Shown piece by piece: positions 29,517 through 39,319 of a DNA stretch of 64,000 nucleotides. How positions within the stretch are numbered: position 1 is the stretch's first letter; every line of letters begins with the position of its first letter. The translations under genes and the position numbers were made by a program. The stretch lies in contig JAPOWK010000084.1 in assembly GCA_026707665.1 (NCBI GenBank), positions 1 to 64,000 on the forward strand, in the 5' to 3' direction. Source of the DNA: Chloroflexota bacterium (GTDB lineage: Bacteria > Chloroflexota > Anaerolineae > Aggregatilineales > Phototrophicaceae). The notes under the pieces were generated by a model that was given only the letters and a program-made list of their open reading frames with translations, had not been told where the DNA came from and searched no databases.

Positions 29517-29601
29517 GCGCCCTGCGAGTAATGATGCCTCGCGCCAGGAACTGCTCTTGGGCATAGTCGTGTCTGGCGGATGAAGGGCAAAGTAAAGAAC
29601 G

Positions 29602-30552
29602 ATGGACTGGAATTCAAGCGCTGCATTATTTCCCGGACAAGGCTCGCAAGTCGTGGGAATGGGCGCGGACTTTGCGCGCACCTATTCAGCCGCCCGTGAA
29701 ACCTTCGAGCAGGCGGATGAGATCCTCGGCTTCGGCCTGTCTCGCGTCTGTTTCAAGGGACCCGGCAACAAATTGGATCAAACGGTCGTCACGCAGCCGG
29801 CGCTTTATGTATGCAGCATTGCCATTTGGCGCGTCTTGCGAGAGCTGCTGCCTTCGGCGCAGCCAGCCTGGATGGCCGGGCACAGCCTGGGCGAGTTTTC
29901 GGCGTTGACCTCCTCCAATGCGCTAAGTTTCCAAGATGGTCTGCGGCTGGTGCAAGCGCGTGGGTGGTTCATGCAGCAGGCGGGCGAAGGCAATCCGGGA
30001 GCGATGGCGGCGATATTGGCGCTGGATATCCAACAGGTTGAATCGCTTTGTGCCGAGGTATCGGCGGAAACGGGACAGATCGTCGTGCTGGCGAATGACA
30101 ACTGTCCGGGGCAGGCGGTCGTTTCCGGAAACATCGCCGCGGTCGACCGGCTTATCGAACGCGCGTCAGCTGCCGGCGCAAGACGCGCAGTGAAGTTGTC
30201 GGTTAGTGTGGCGGCGCATTCACCGTTGATGGCGGCCGCTTTGGAAGGCTTCCTTGAAGTTGTTCACAGCACACCATTTTCGCCGCCAGACCCGTCTGTA
30301 TACGGCAATGTCTCGGCGCAGCCTCTGGCAACGGCGGCTGAGATCAAGATCGAGTTGGATCAACAGTTGACGCGGTCCGTGCGCTGGACTGATTCCATGC
30401 GGTCGCTCATCGGCGCGGGCGCGGAGACTTTCATCGAGATCGGCTCCGGAAGCGTGCTCACCGGTTTGATGCGCCGGATTGATCGTTCGAAAAAACGCGT
30501 CAACCTCAATTCGGTAGCGGCGCTGAATGCGTTCCTGGAATCCTTGGCATGA
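29602..30552 (+). CDS. fabD: malonyl CoA-acyl carrier protein transacylase
   Basis: 'ALFPGQGSQVVGMG', 'MAGHSLGEFSAL' active-site motif; follows rpmF. Confidence 0.93.
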   Translation: MDWNSSAALFPGQGSQVVGMGADFARTYSAARETFEQADEILGFGLSRVCFKGPGNKLDQTVVTQPALYVCSIAIWRVLRELLPSAQPAWMAGHSLGEFSALTSSNALSFQDGLRLVQARGWFMQQAGEGNPGAMAAILALDIQQVESLCAEVSAETGQIVVLANDNCPGQAVVSGNIAAVDRLIERASAAGARRAVKLSVSVAAHSPLMAAALEGFLEVVHSTPFSPPDPSVYGNVSAQPLATAAEIKIELDQQLTRSVRWTDSMRSLIGAGAETFIEIGSGSVLTGLMRRIDRSKKRVNLNSVAALNAFLESLA

Positions 30553-30579
30553 GACGTCTGGATTGAGGAGGCGCAGACC

Positions 30580-31368
30580 ATGTCTGACCTGGTGCTTGCC
30601 AAGCGGGACGGAACGAATTTTGAAGTGATTCTCAACCGGCCGGCAGAGCGCAACGCCATCAATGACGAGATGATGAGCGCGATCTCGGGCGCCTTCGATC
30701 AGGCGGAGCGCGAATTCCATGATGGCGCGCGTGTGGTTCTGGTCCGCGGCGCCGGGCGCGTCTTCTCCGCGGGCATCGACTTAAAGCAATTCCTGACGCA
30801 GGATGAAGGACTGCGCGACAACCTCTTTCCCTTCACCGAAGGCTATCAAGCCATCTTTAACAAGATTGAGCGCTGTTCTCTACCGGTCATCTGTGTCATG
30901 CAAGGCTACTGTCTGGGTATGGCGCTGGAGTTGGCGCTCGCCTGTGATTTCCGCATTGCCGCGGAGCGCACGAAGTTGGGGCTGCCGGAAGCGCGCCTGG
31001 GCATCATTCCTGATGTCGGCGGCACGACACGCTTGATCAAGCTTATTGGTCCCGCGCGCGCCAAAGACTTGATTCTCAGCGGCCGCAATATCGATGTGGG
31101 GCAAGCATCCGCGTGGGGGCTGGTCAATGAGGTCTTCGCCAAAGCTGAACTGGAGCGTGGCGTTCAAAACTTTGTCGAGGCGCTTGCCGCTTCGGCGCCG
31201 CTGGCGGTTAGCTATGGCAAGCGAGTCGTCAATGACATCGTTGGCAACGCGCAAGGCTTGCAAGTTGAGGCTTGGGCGCAGGCGCAGCTATTCCGTACAG
31301 ACGATTTCCGCCGGGCGATTCAGGCGATGATTAACAGGACCTATCCGATTGATTGGGAAGGCAAGTAG
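30580..31368 (+). CDS. enoyl-CoA hydratase/isomerase family protein
   Basis: Crotonase signature 'RGAGRVFSAGIDLKQF', 'VMQGYCLGMALELALACDFRIAAERTKLGLPEARLGIIPDVGGTTRL'. Confidence 0.9.
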   Translation: MSDLVLAKRDGTNFEVILNRPAERNAINDEMMSAISGAFDQAEREFHDGARVVLVRGAGRVFSAGIDLKQFLTQDEGLRDNLFPFTEGYQAIFNKIERCSLPVICVMQGYCLGMALELALACDFRIAAERTKLGLPEARLGIIPDVGGTTRLIKLIGPARAKDLILSGRNIDVGQASAWGLVNEVFAKAELERGVQNFVEALAASAPLAVSYGKRVVNDIVGNAQGLQVEAWAQAQLFRTDDFRRAIQAMINRTYPIDWEGK

Positions 31369-31460
31369 ATTCGCGCGCGGTGAAACCGCCTACCTCGCCA
31401 TACACATTACGTCTCGCTGAGGGCAAGATACTGGTTGAATCTAGCGTTCGCACGTTTTAG

Positions 31461-31504
31461 CTCCCCTTCCCTAGCTCGCTGGGGCAAGGGGCCGGGGGAT
31501 GGGG
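31461..31504 (+). repeat. intergenic dispersed repeat, copy A
   Basis: ctccccttccctagctcgctggggcaaggggccgggggatgggg; its inverse occurs at 56840-56919. Confidence 0.75.
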
Positions 31505-31541
31505 TTTGCCTCTGGGAAGGCAAGTAGCGGCGGGCTCGGGC

Positions 31542-32429
31542 TCAATCCCCGCCGATGACTACGCGCAGTTTTCCCTTTGCCTGCGCTAAGAGTTCACGCG
31601 CCTCTTCGTACTCCAGGCCCAGCCGCGCCATGACAACCGCCGACTTCACATCTTGGTTGGCGCCCGCCAAGAGCGTTCGCGCCCGCTCGCTGTCGACGCC
31701 CGTCAATCGCATGACCAAGCGACTGGCTCGATCAGCCAGCTTCTGATTTGACACCTTCACATCGACCATCAAATTGCCATAGACCTTGCCCAGGCGGATC
31801 ATGGCTCCCGAGCTGAGCATATTCAGAATCATCTTCTGCGCGGTGCCCGCTTTCATTCGCGTTGACCCGGCGATAATTTCTGGTCCCACAACGACGCATA
31901 TCGAAATGTCGGCGATCTCGCCCATCGGAGAGCGCGCGTTGCAGGCGATTGCTATCGTCTTGGCGCCCAGCGCCTTGGCATAGCTGAGTCCGCCGATGAC
32001 GTAGGGCGTTCGTCCGCTGGCGGCAATGCCACAGACGACATCCGATTCCCTAAGCCCACGCTCTATCAAATCATACCGCGCGTCTTCGGGACGGTCTTCC
32101 GCGCCCTCAATGGATTGCGTCAAGGCTTCCAATCCGCCGGCGATGAGGCCTTGCACCAGGTGAGGCGGGACGCTGAAGGTCGGCACGCATTCGACCGCGT
32201 CGAGAACGCCTAACCGGCCGCTGGTGCCGGCGCCCAGGTAGAACAGGCGTCCACCATTGGCGAGCGCCTCAGTGATGACTTCGACCGCTTCCGCGACCTG
32301 CGGCAGCGCCTCTCGCACAGCAGCGGCAACCTGGGCGTCTTCGCGGTTGATCAGGCTTAGCGCGTCCAGCGTCGACATCTGATCGATATTCTTGCTGTCG
32401 GGATTGTCCTGTTCTGTCGTCAAGTTCAT
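31542..32429 (-). CDS. murQ: N-acetylmuramic acid 6-phosphate etherase
   Basis: SIS-domain protein 'GGRLFYLGAGTSGRLGVLDAVECVPTF', 'GIAASGRTPYVIGGL', 'STRMKAGTAQKMILNMLSS'. Confidence 0.95.
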   Translation of the reverse strand: MNLTTEQDNPDSKNIDQMSTLDALSLINREDAQVAAAVREALPQVAEAVEVITEALANGGRLFYLGAGTSGRLGVLDAVECVPTFSVPPHLVQGLIAGGLEALTQSIEGAEDRPEDARYDLIERGLRESDVVCGIAASGRTPYVIGGLSYAKALGAKTIAIACNARSPMGEIADISICVVVGPEIIAGSTRMKAGTAQKMILNMLSSGAMIRLGKVYGNLMVDVKVSNQKLADRASRLVMRLTGVDSERARTLLAGANQDVKSAVVMARLGLEYEEARELLAQAKGKLRVVIGGD

Positions 32430-33358
32430 AGCTTATGAATCGCGCTCCATTCGATCATGGCGAGCAGGGCAGCGCCAACGACTGGCGGGTATTTGGCGGC
32501 TGGGCGCGCTGGCAGGTTGAGGCGCTTGGCGAGTTCGCTGGAAAGCCAATTGTCGCTTTCGAGCAGCCCACCGGCGAATGCAATCGGCGCCTCGTAGTCA
32601 TTCACGCGTCGTCGTATCGTTTCGAGCTGCTCCGCCAGATGCCGCGCGGCGCCGCGCAGAATGTCGCGCGCCAATTCGTCGCCCGCGTCTGCGCGCCGCA
32701 GGACAAAGGGCGCCAGGCACGCGATCCTCACCGCCGGCGCCTGCTCGGACCGATACACCCAAGCGACCAGCTCGCGAGGGGCAGTCAAACCCAACTTGTC
32801 CAAACAAGCGCGACCCAAAGCCGTCATGCTGCGCTCGCCGCCGATGTCGAATGTCGTGGCGACATGCTTCAAAAGCTGGGTTCCAATCCAGAAGCTGCTG
32901 CCCTGGTCGCCGAGCAGGTAACCCCAGCCGCCGACTTGAAGGCGCCTGCCAGCGGTTGAAACGCCGAAAACCGCGCTGCCCGTCCCCGCCAATACCAGCA
33001 GGCCCTTGCGTTGTCCCAAGGCGCCAACCAAGGCGATCTCCAAATCGGAACTGGCCACGATGTGAGCGCTCGGTAGTGCGGGCTTCAAAGTCTCACGAAG
33101 CCAGTCTTCGCTATGGAGATTGGAGGCGCCAGCGATTCCGATGCCGACGGCCGCGATGTCTTCCTGTTGTATGTCCGCCAAGCGCATTGACTGGAGAACA
33201 CCTTCTTGAATCCGCTCGCGCGCCGCATCGCGCCCAACGATGCTCGGATTGACGGCGCCCGCCGCCAGCGACGACGACTCGTCCAGATTCTCATCCACGA
33301 TGGCGACACGCAGCGTGCTCCCGCCGCCATCAATGCCCATAAACAGACGCTTAATCAT
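32426..33358 (-). CDS. BadF/BcrA-family N-acetylhexosamine (GlcNAc/MurNAc) kinase
   Basis: 'MGIDGGGSTLRVAIVD', 'VLAGTGSAVFGVS', 'GGWGYLLGDQGSSFWIG'; overlaps murQ by 4 bp. Confidence 0.88.
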   Translation of the reverse strand: MIKRLFMGIDGGGSTLRVAIVDENLDESSSLAAGAVNPSIVGRDAARERIQEGVLQSMRLADIQQEDIAAVGIGIAGASNLHSEDWLRETLKPALPSAHIVASSDLEIALVGALGQRKGLLVLAGTGSAVFGVSTAGRRLQVGGWGYLLGDQGSSFWIGTQLLKHVATTFDIGGERSMTALGRACLDKLGLTAPRELVAWVYRSEQAPAVRIACLAPFVLRRADAGDELARDILRGAARHLAEQLETIRRRVNDYEAPIAFAGGLLESDNWLSSELAKRLNLPARPAAKYPPVVGAALLAMIEWSAIHKL

Positions 33359-34554
33359 CGCGAGTCAATGCTTTCGACGATGAGATCGTGCATCGCGCGG
33401 CGAAAGGCATGAATGCCCTCATCCGCGCGCCCATGATACACGCGATTGGTTAGTACGGCGCTGACGAGCTCACGATCCGGGTCAATCCAGAGCGACGTGC
33501 CGGTGAATCCGGTATGCCCATAAGAGTTTGCGCTATAGAGGTCGCCGGCAGACGAGTCGCTTTCGGCTTTCAGCATCCAGCCCAGACCGAGTCGGAACTG
33601 ACCGCTGACCTGCCGGCTAGTTGCCAGTTGGCGAAGGTCGGCGCCGATGGCGAGGCGCTGGTCTCCCGCGAGCCAGGCTTGGCCGAATCGGGCGACATCC
33701 CGCGCGGTGGCGAAGAGCCCGGCGTGCCCGGCGATGCCACCAAGTCCACAGGCGTTTTCATCATGGACTTCGCCCCAGGCGCGCCGCTTCCGCCAGTGAT
33801 TGTCCAGCTCGGTCGGCGCGATTCGCTCACGCGGAACGCCGTTCAGCATCGGATTGTAAATGAACGAATCCAGCCCCAATGGCTTCAGAACCAGGTCGCC
33901 GACAGCCGTATCCAGGCGGCCGCCATGTAAGCGCGCGACCGACTCGCCAAGGAGCATGATGCCGATATCAGTGTAGCGCACTGCCTCGCCGACGCTTCCC
34001 GCGAAGGGGAAATCCACCATGGATTTCAAGCCGCGTCGCCAGCGCTCCTCGTCGTATTGAGCAAGGTGAGTCGGCGGGGACGGTGGACTGTCGCCGGCCA
34101 GCAGGTAGACGGAACGCCAGGGAGGCAGCCCGGAAGAATGCGTGAGCAGATGCTTGAATGTGACGTCGGTCGGATCGACCTGCGAATCTAGGTACTGTGG
34201 CTCCGCCGGTAGCAAGACGCGGGTATGCGGATCTTGTCCGCCTCTGATTTCCCGCGGATTCACGTGGCCGAATTCGGGGATGACGTCAACCAGGCGGCTC
34301 TCAAGCGCGATCGCGCCCGCATCGACCAGGACGAGAAAACTTGTCTCGACAATGAGCTTGGTCACCGAAGCCAGATCAAAGAGCGACTCAACTGTGATCG
34401 GCCAGGATTTGTCATCAGGATCAATCCAGCCGCGGGCATCCTGCCAGACCGTTTCGCCCCCGTGAATGACGCAAACGCTCAACGCGGGAAATGTCGCCGG
34501 CAGGTGATGCGCCAAGAGTCTTTCGTAGGCTGCGCCGTCCATGGTGCCGGACAT
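33355..34554 (-). CDS. serine hydrolase of the beta-lactamase/AmpC (YbbE-like) family
   Basis: 'LFDLASVTKLI' SxxK motif, 'YTDIGIML' YxN-like motif, 'GHTGFTGTSLWIDP'; overlaps neighbours. Confidence 0.85.
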   Translation of the reverse strand: MSGTMDGAAYERLLAHHLPATFPALSVCVIHGGETVWQDARGWIDPDDKSWPITVESLFDLASVTKLIVETSFLVLVDAGAIALESRLVDVIPEFGHVNPREIRGGQDPHTRVLLPAEPQYLDSQVDPTDVTFKHLLTHSSGLPPWRSVYLLAGDSPPSPPTHLAQYDEERWRRGLKSMVDFPFAGSVGEAVRYTDIGIMLLGESVARLHGGRLDTAVGDLVLKPLGLDSFIYNPMLNGVPRERIAPTELDNHWRKRRAWGEVHDENACGLGGIAGHAGLFATARDVARFGQAWLAGDQRLAIGADLRQLATSRQVSGQFRLGLGWMLKAESDSSAGDLYSANSYGHTGFTGTSLWIDPDRELVSAVLTNRVYHGRADEGIHAFRRAMHDLIVESIDSR

Positions 34555-36095
34555 CAGATTTCCACTGTGAGCTTGCCGCCGGGGCTGAAGTCGCCGCATA
34601 TGGCGTCAACGGCGGCTTCAAGCGACGGACCGCTGTCGCCGTTGGTGCAGATGACGCTGTCCGCTCCCTGAATCATCCCCGCGTCATAGGGATTGCGGAC
34701 GCAAACCAAGATTGCCTGGCGCGCGCTGTCGCAGACAAACTGGGCGAGCCGCAACTGCTCCGGCTGCATGTGCGCGTTCCGCGTGACCAGGATGACGGTT
34801 TCCGCTCCGCTCAATACGCCGCTCAGTTCCGTAGTGATACTGGCGACAGCAGCCTTCGGATCGATCAAGTGGCTGGAGGCTAAGCGAATGCGCTGTGACA
34901 AGAGCAATGCGAAGCGGCTTTGAGTAAGCGTCTTATCGGCATCAGGTGACCCCTGTGAAGAGAATTCGATCAAGACGATTTGCTTCGACGATGCGTTGAG
35001 CGGGAGGGCGCCGCCTCGCTTTTCCATGACAGTGCCAGCGCGCGCCGCTTGTAGCGCCAACGCCCGATGCGCTGCACATCCTACGATCTCAAGCGGCGGG
35101 GCATTTTTGAGACCAAAGCGGTGCTTGAGCGCCTGGACGCGTAACAAAGACAGATCGATTCGCTCTTCTGATATCCGACCTGACAGCGCCGCATTCAGCA
35201 CCGCGTCATAAGCCTCGTCCTGAGCCTCGCGGCTGTGTGAAAAAAGCGCCAGGTCGACGCCCGCCAGCAGTGTCAAAACGGCCGATTCACCCGGGCCAAA
35301 GGCATCGGTCATCGCCTTCATTTCCATGCAGTCGGTGCAAACGGCGCCGTCGAAACCGAGCTCCCGCCTCAGCAGCCCGTTTACGATGCGTGGTGAAAGC
35401 GTTGCGGGCAATTCGCTGTCCAGCGCATCGTAGATGACGTGCGTCAACATGACGCAGCCGACGCCGGCGGCGACCGCGGCGCGGAATGGCAGCAGATCCT
35501 CCGCCTGCAATCGCGAAAGGGAGCCTTTGACTGTTGCTGGGGCGTCGTGTGTGTCGATGACGGACTGGCCAAGCCCCGGAAAGTGCTTCACGGTCGCCGC
35601 CAAGCCCGTGCGCTGAAAGCCGCGAATTTGCGCCGCGACGATCTCGCTGACCAAGCGCGGATCACGCCCGACCGATCGCGTGCCGACGGATGGATTGTCG
35701 CGTTGATGGGCGATATCGGCGACCGGCGCAAAATTCCAGTTGATGCCCAATGCCGCCATTTCCCGTCCCAGCATGTAGGCGATGTCTTCCGCAAGCTGGC
35801 AGTCGCCCCCCGCGCCCAAAGCCATCGCTCCGGGGCTTTCGCTGAAGCCAGCGCGAAGCCTCGCGACGATTCCGCCTTCCTGATCGATGCCGACTAGAAT
35901 GGGGTGCTTTGCCGCCGCCCGACAATCGTTGATCAGTCGCTTGACTTGCGCCGGCGATTCGATATTGCGCGCGAACAGATAGATGCCGCCGATGCGCCCG
36001 CTCGCCAGCCAGGCCAGAATGTGCGGCGGTGGCTTCAGTCCGTCAAAGCCCACCATCGTCAACTGCCCGACTTTTTCAGCAATAGGCTTCATCAT
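34554..36095 (-). CDS. glycoside hydrolase family 3 beta-N-acetylhexosaminidase (NagZ-like)
   Basis: 'LVGIDQEGGIVARLRAGF', 'GINWNFAPVADI', 'VKHFPGLGQSVIDTHD' GH3/NagZ motifs. Confidence 0.9.
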   Translation of the reverse strand: MMKPIAEKVGQLTMVGFDGLKPPPHILAWLASGRIGGIYLFARNIESPAQVKRLINDCRAAAKHPILVGIDQEGGIVARLRAGFSESPGAMALGAGGDCQLAEDIAYMLGREMAALGINWNFAPVADIAHQRDNPSVGTRSVGRDPRLVSEIVAAQIRGFQRTGLAATVKHFPGLGQSVIDTHDAPATVKGSLSRLQAEDLLPFRAAVAAGVGCVMLTHVIYDALDSELPATLSPRIVNGLLRRELGFDGAVCTDCMEMKAMTDAFGPGESAVLTLLAGVDLALFSHSREAQDEAYDAVLNAALSGRISEERIDLSLLRVQALKHRFGLKNAPPLEIVGCAAHRALALQAARAGTVMEKRGGALPLNASSKQIVLIEFSSQGSPDADKTLTQSRFALLLSQRIRLASSHLIDPKAAVASITTELSGVLSGAETVILVTRNAHMQPEQLRLAQFVCDSARQAILVCVRNPYDAGMIQGADSVICTNGDSGPSLEAAVDAICGDFSPGGKLTVEI

Positions 36096-36101
36096 GAGCG
36101 T

Positions 36102-37310
36102 TTAGAACGGCTCTTTTCCCACTTGTCCGACTTCCCAGCGGATCATGAACTCATACAGCGCGAATGTCAGAAGCGCGCCGACTAGTATGAATAAGCTGAT
36201 TGACTCCGGTCCGACATATTCGGCGAAGACCCCGCCCGTGCCGGAGAGCGCCGCGCCGCCGAGCCCGGCACAGCCGACCTGAAAGCCGATTGCGTTCGAA
36301 GCATGCGCCCGCCCGACCCGCCGATTCGTCTGCAGGATCAGTATCGGGAAGATCGCCGCCAAGCCGAAACCCATCCCAATAAAGCCCATCAGGCTGAATG
36401 CATCGTTCAAATTGAGGAAGAGCAGAACGGCGCCCACGACCGTGAAGCCGAAACAGATGTTCAGCAACGTCTTGTCGCCCAGGCGCAAGGCAAGCAGCCC
36501 CATCGTGATTCGCCCGGCGGTGAAGCTGGCCCAATAGGCGCTGACCCAGCTGCTCGCTATCGCTTGCGGCAGTCCGCGCGCTTCAATGAGCAGCGTATTC
36601 GCAAGCTGTCCGGTTCCCAGCTCGACCCCGCCATAGAGAAAGAAAAACAGCAAGCCGATAATCACAATTGGGCGGCGCAGGCTCTCTCTAAGCGGTGGGC
36701 TCGCGCTGATGCCTTTTGACTTGCCCTTTTGGGACTCTATCTTCCAAAGCGGCAAACTGAGCAAGATAATCAGACCAATGAGAAGGATGATCAAGCCAAC
36801 AAGGACGTAGCTCAATTGCCAGCCGCCGTCCTGATAGATTACGAAGTGCGTGACCACGGCCGGCGCGATGGTCAAGCCGATGCCCCAACAGGCATGCAGC
36901 CAGTTCATCTCGCTGGCGCCGTAGTTGGCCGAGGCGAAATTGTTCAAGACCGCGTCCGTCAAGCCTTTACCGATACTGGCGATGAAAGCGACGCCGAGCA
37001 GAATAATCCAGATTGGCGCGATGGCGTAACCGAACATGCCGACGCCGGCGAAGGCCATGCCGCCGACCAGCGCCGGACCGATCGAAACTCGGCCGATGAT
37101 TGAGCCGCTGAGGAAAGCGGCGATCAACCCGCCCAGCATCGCCGCCGGCGCCAGAACCGCCAGCGAATCGTGCGAGACATGGAAGGTGTCTTGCATATAC
37201 GTCCAGGAAATGTTTAGGAGACCCGACGCGATGCCTATCACAATGAAGACCAGGTAGGCGATCAGGATCGGAAAACTTCTCTTGAAGGTCAATTTGGCTC
37301 GATTCTCCAA
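36102..37310 (-). CDS. MFS transporter (sugar/FucP-like?)
   Basis: ~12 TM segments, 7 bp upstream of nagZ-like gene on the same strand. Confidence 0.8.
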   Translation of the reverse strand: MENRAKLTFKRSFPILIAYLVFIVIGIASGLLNISWTYMQDTFHVSHDSLAVLAPAAMLGGLIAAFLSGSIIGRVSIGPALVGGMAFAGVGMFGYAIAPIWIILLGVAFIASIGKGLTDAVLNNFASANYGASEMNWLHACWGIGLTIAPAVVTHFVIYQDGGWQLSYVLVGLIILLIGLIILLSLPLWKIESQKGKSKGISASPPLRESLRRPIVIIGLLFFFLYGGVELGTGQLANTLLIEARGLPQAIASSWVSAYWASFTAGRITMGLLALRLGDKTLLNICFGFTVVGAVLLFLNLNDAFSLMGFIGMGFGLAAIFPILILQTNRRVGRAHASNAIGFQVGCAGLGGAALSGTGGVFAEYVGPESISLFILVGALLTFALYEFMIRWEVGQVGKEPF

Positions 37311-37484
37311 AGATGCTATCGCTTATCATACTCCGCAACGACGGACGCGCAATGGTATCACCGGTCGAAACTGCTAGAGGCAGAGTTTCTCGCGTACAGC
37401 GAATTTGAAGAAGATCTGCGCGGCTGTGGTAGACTGACGGCGTATCCAAATTGCTTGTATCGCTAATGAGGTAGACAACGCGCC

Positions 37485-38558
37485 ATGTCATCGCCAGCCG
37501 AGCACGACCTGATTGAAGTCCGCGCCGACGAACGGTTTGACGAAATGCGCCTGCGGCGGTACTTACGTGACCGGCTGCCGGGCGCCCAAGGCGAGATGAT
37601 CGTCCGGCAGTTCAGCGGAGGCAAGGCAAACCTGACTTATCTGCTGGCTTTTGGCGAATCATCGGAATATGTATTGCGCCGGCCGCCATTGGGCGACTAT
37701 GCGCCGTCGGCGCATGATATGGGGCGCGAAAACCGGGTGCTTTCCGTCTTGCACCAGGCCTTTCCCTTCGCGCCAAGAACTTACCTCTATTGCGAAGACG
37801 AGGCCGTTATCGGCGCGCCATTCCTGATTATGGAGCGCTGCCGCGGCGTCGTCGTGCGCGATGCCATGCCGCAGCGATTCACAGGCGATCGCAGTGCGCC
37901 TCAGCGAATGAGCCGCGCGCTTGTTGATACTTTGGCCGCCTTCCATGCTGTCGATTATGAGGCAATAGGATTGTCCGAGTTGGGTCGGCCCGCGGGTTTC
38001 ATCCAGCGGCAAGTGGAAGGCTGGTGGCGGCGCTGGGGAGCGGCGGCGCTGGACGATGACCTGCGGGTAAAGCAAATCTATCGTTGGCTGGCGGATCACT
38101 TGCCCGAATCGAGCTATCACTCGTTGGTCCACAATGATTTTAAGCTGGATAACACCATGTTTGACGCTGAGGATCCATCCCGCGTTGTCGCCATCCTCGA
38201 CTGGGACATGTGTACGCTTGGCGATCCGCTCTCTGATGTTGGCACACTTTTGACCTACTGGACGGGGCCCGGCGATTCGGCCGCTGTCAGGGCGATCGGC
38301 ACGATGCCCGTCGGCGACTTTGACTTTTACAGCCGGGGGCAGATTCTCCAGCGATACGCCGAGCAAAGCGGGCGAGACCTCTCAAATATGCCCTTCTATC
38401 ACGTGCTCGGGATATTCCGTTTGCTCGTCATCTTGCAGCAAATCTACATCCGCTATGTCCGCGGCTATACGCAGGACACGCGCTTCGCCGGGCTAAATGT
38501 CTCCGTGAAAGCGCTGACCGCATGGGCGCATGAAATCATGAGCGAGAACGCGGGTTAA
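37485..38558 (+). CDS. APH/ACAD10-like phosphotransferase family protein
   Basis: 'RQFSGGKANLTYLLAFGESSEYVLRRPP', 'LVHNDFKLDNTMFDAEDPSRVVAILDWDMCTLGDPLSDVG'. Confidence 0.88.
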   Translation: MSSPAEHDLIEVRADERFDEMRLRRYLRDRLPGAQGEMIVRQFSGGKANLTYLLAFGESSEYVLRRPPLGDYAPSAHDMGRENRVLSVLHQAFPFAPRTYLYCEDEAVIGAPFLIMERCRGVVVRDAMPQRFTGDRSAPQRMSRALVDTLAAFHAVDYEAIGLSELGRPAGFIQRQVEGWWRRWGAAALDDDLRVKQIYRWLADHLPESSYHSLVHNDFKLDNTMFDAEDPSRVVAILDWDMCTLGDPLSDVGTLLTYWTGPGDSAAVRAIGTMPVGDFDFYSRGQILQRYAEQSGRDLSNMPFYHVLGIFRLLVILQQIYIRYVRGYTQDTRFAGLNVSVKALTAWAHEIMSENAG

Positions 38559-38572
38559 GCGTCGGCGCTGGC

Positions 38573-39313
38573 TTACAAGAATTCCAGACAATCAGTGCGG
38601 GCGTCTTCTACGTCGCTATAGAAGCCGCGCAAATGCGCGTATTCTTCGGGAATGGTCAAGGCCAACTGGTGCATAGCTTGCGCCGTCATTTCCGAGAGTT
38701 CCGTCCGCGGGATGCGCCGCCGCCCGTCTGTGCAGAGACGAAATGGCGCGCCAAATACCACTTTCGCGTAAGCTCGGCGGAAGCGCTTCAGACGCCGCCG
38801 CCAGTCTTCCGCGCCGCAAATCGCCGCTGGCACGATTACGGCATCGGCTTTTGTCACGACGTATGCCATGCCTTCCTTCGCCCGCTGCATGCCACCGGGA
38901 TGGCGCGTGCCTTCAGGCGCCATGAGCACGAGCTGTTCGCTTTTCAGCAGCTCAATCGTCTGCATCAGCGCTTTGCGATCATATTCGCCGCGATGGATGG
39001 GGTAGTGTCCCCATTGGCGCAGAAACCAGCCAGCGACGGGAATGCTGAAGTTTTCCACTTTGGACAGAGAGACGGTATGGCGAAAGGGAATGCTGACGGT
39101 CACGACGATTGGATCGAGGTATGACACATGATTGATCATGAGGCAGGTTCGGCCCTGCCGCGGGACATTCTCAAGACCAGCGACTTCGACTTTGCAGAAG
39201 GTCGGCACGACGGCTCGCAGGAGCGGATGCATGATGCGCCGCGCCCGCTCATAGTGGGGCTGCCGCGCGATGTATTCTTCAATGCTCAATTCATGGGACA
39301 TGGCGCTGTTCAA
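38573..39313 (-). CDS. 1-acyl-sn-glycerol-3-phosphate acyltransferase family (PlsC-like)
   Basis: 'MINHVSYLDPIVV' NHxxxxD motif and 'LMAPEGTRHPGG'. Confidence 0.87.
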   Translation of the reverse strand: MNSAMSHELSIEEYIARQPHYERARRIMHPLLRAVVPTFCKVEVAGLENVPRQGRTCLMINHVSYLDPIVVTVSIPFRHTVSLSKVENFSIPVAGWFLRQWGHYPIHRGEYDRKALMQTIELLKSEQLVLMAPEGTRHPGGMQRAKEGMAYVVTKADAVIVPAAICGAEDWRRRLKRFRRAYAKVVFGAPFRLCTDGRRRIPRTELSEMTAQAMHQLALTIPEEYAHLRGFYSDVEDARTDCLEFL

Positions 39314-39319
39314 GCGGGC

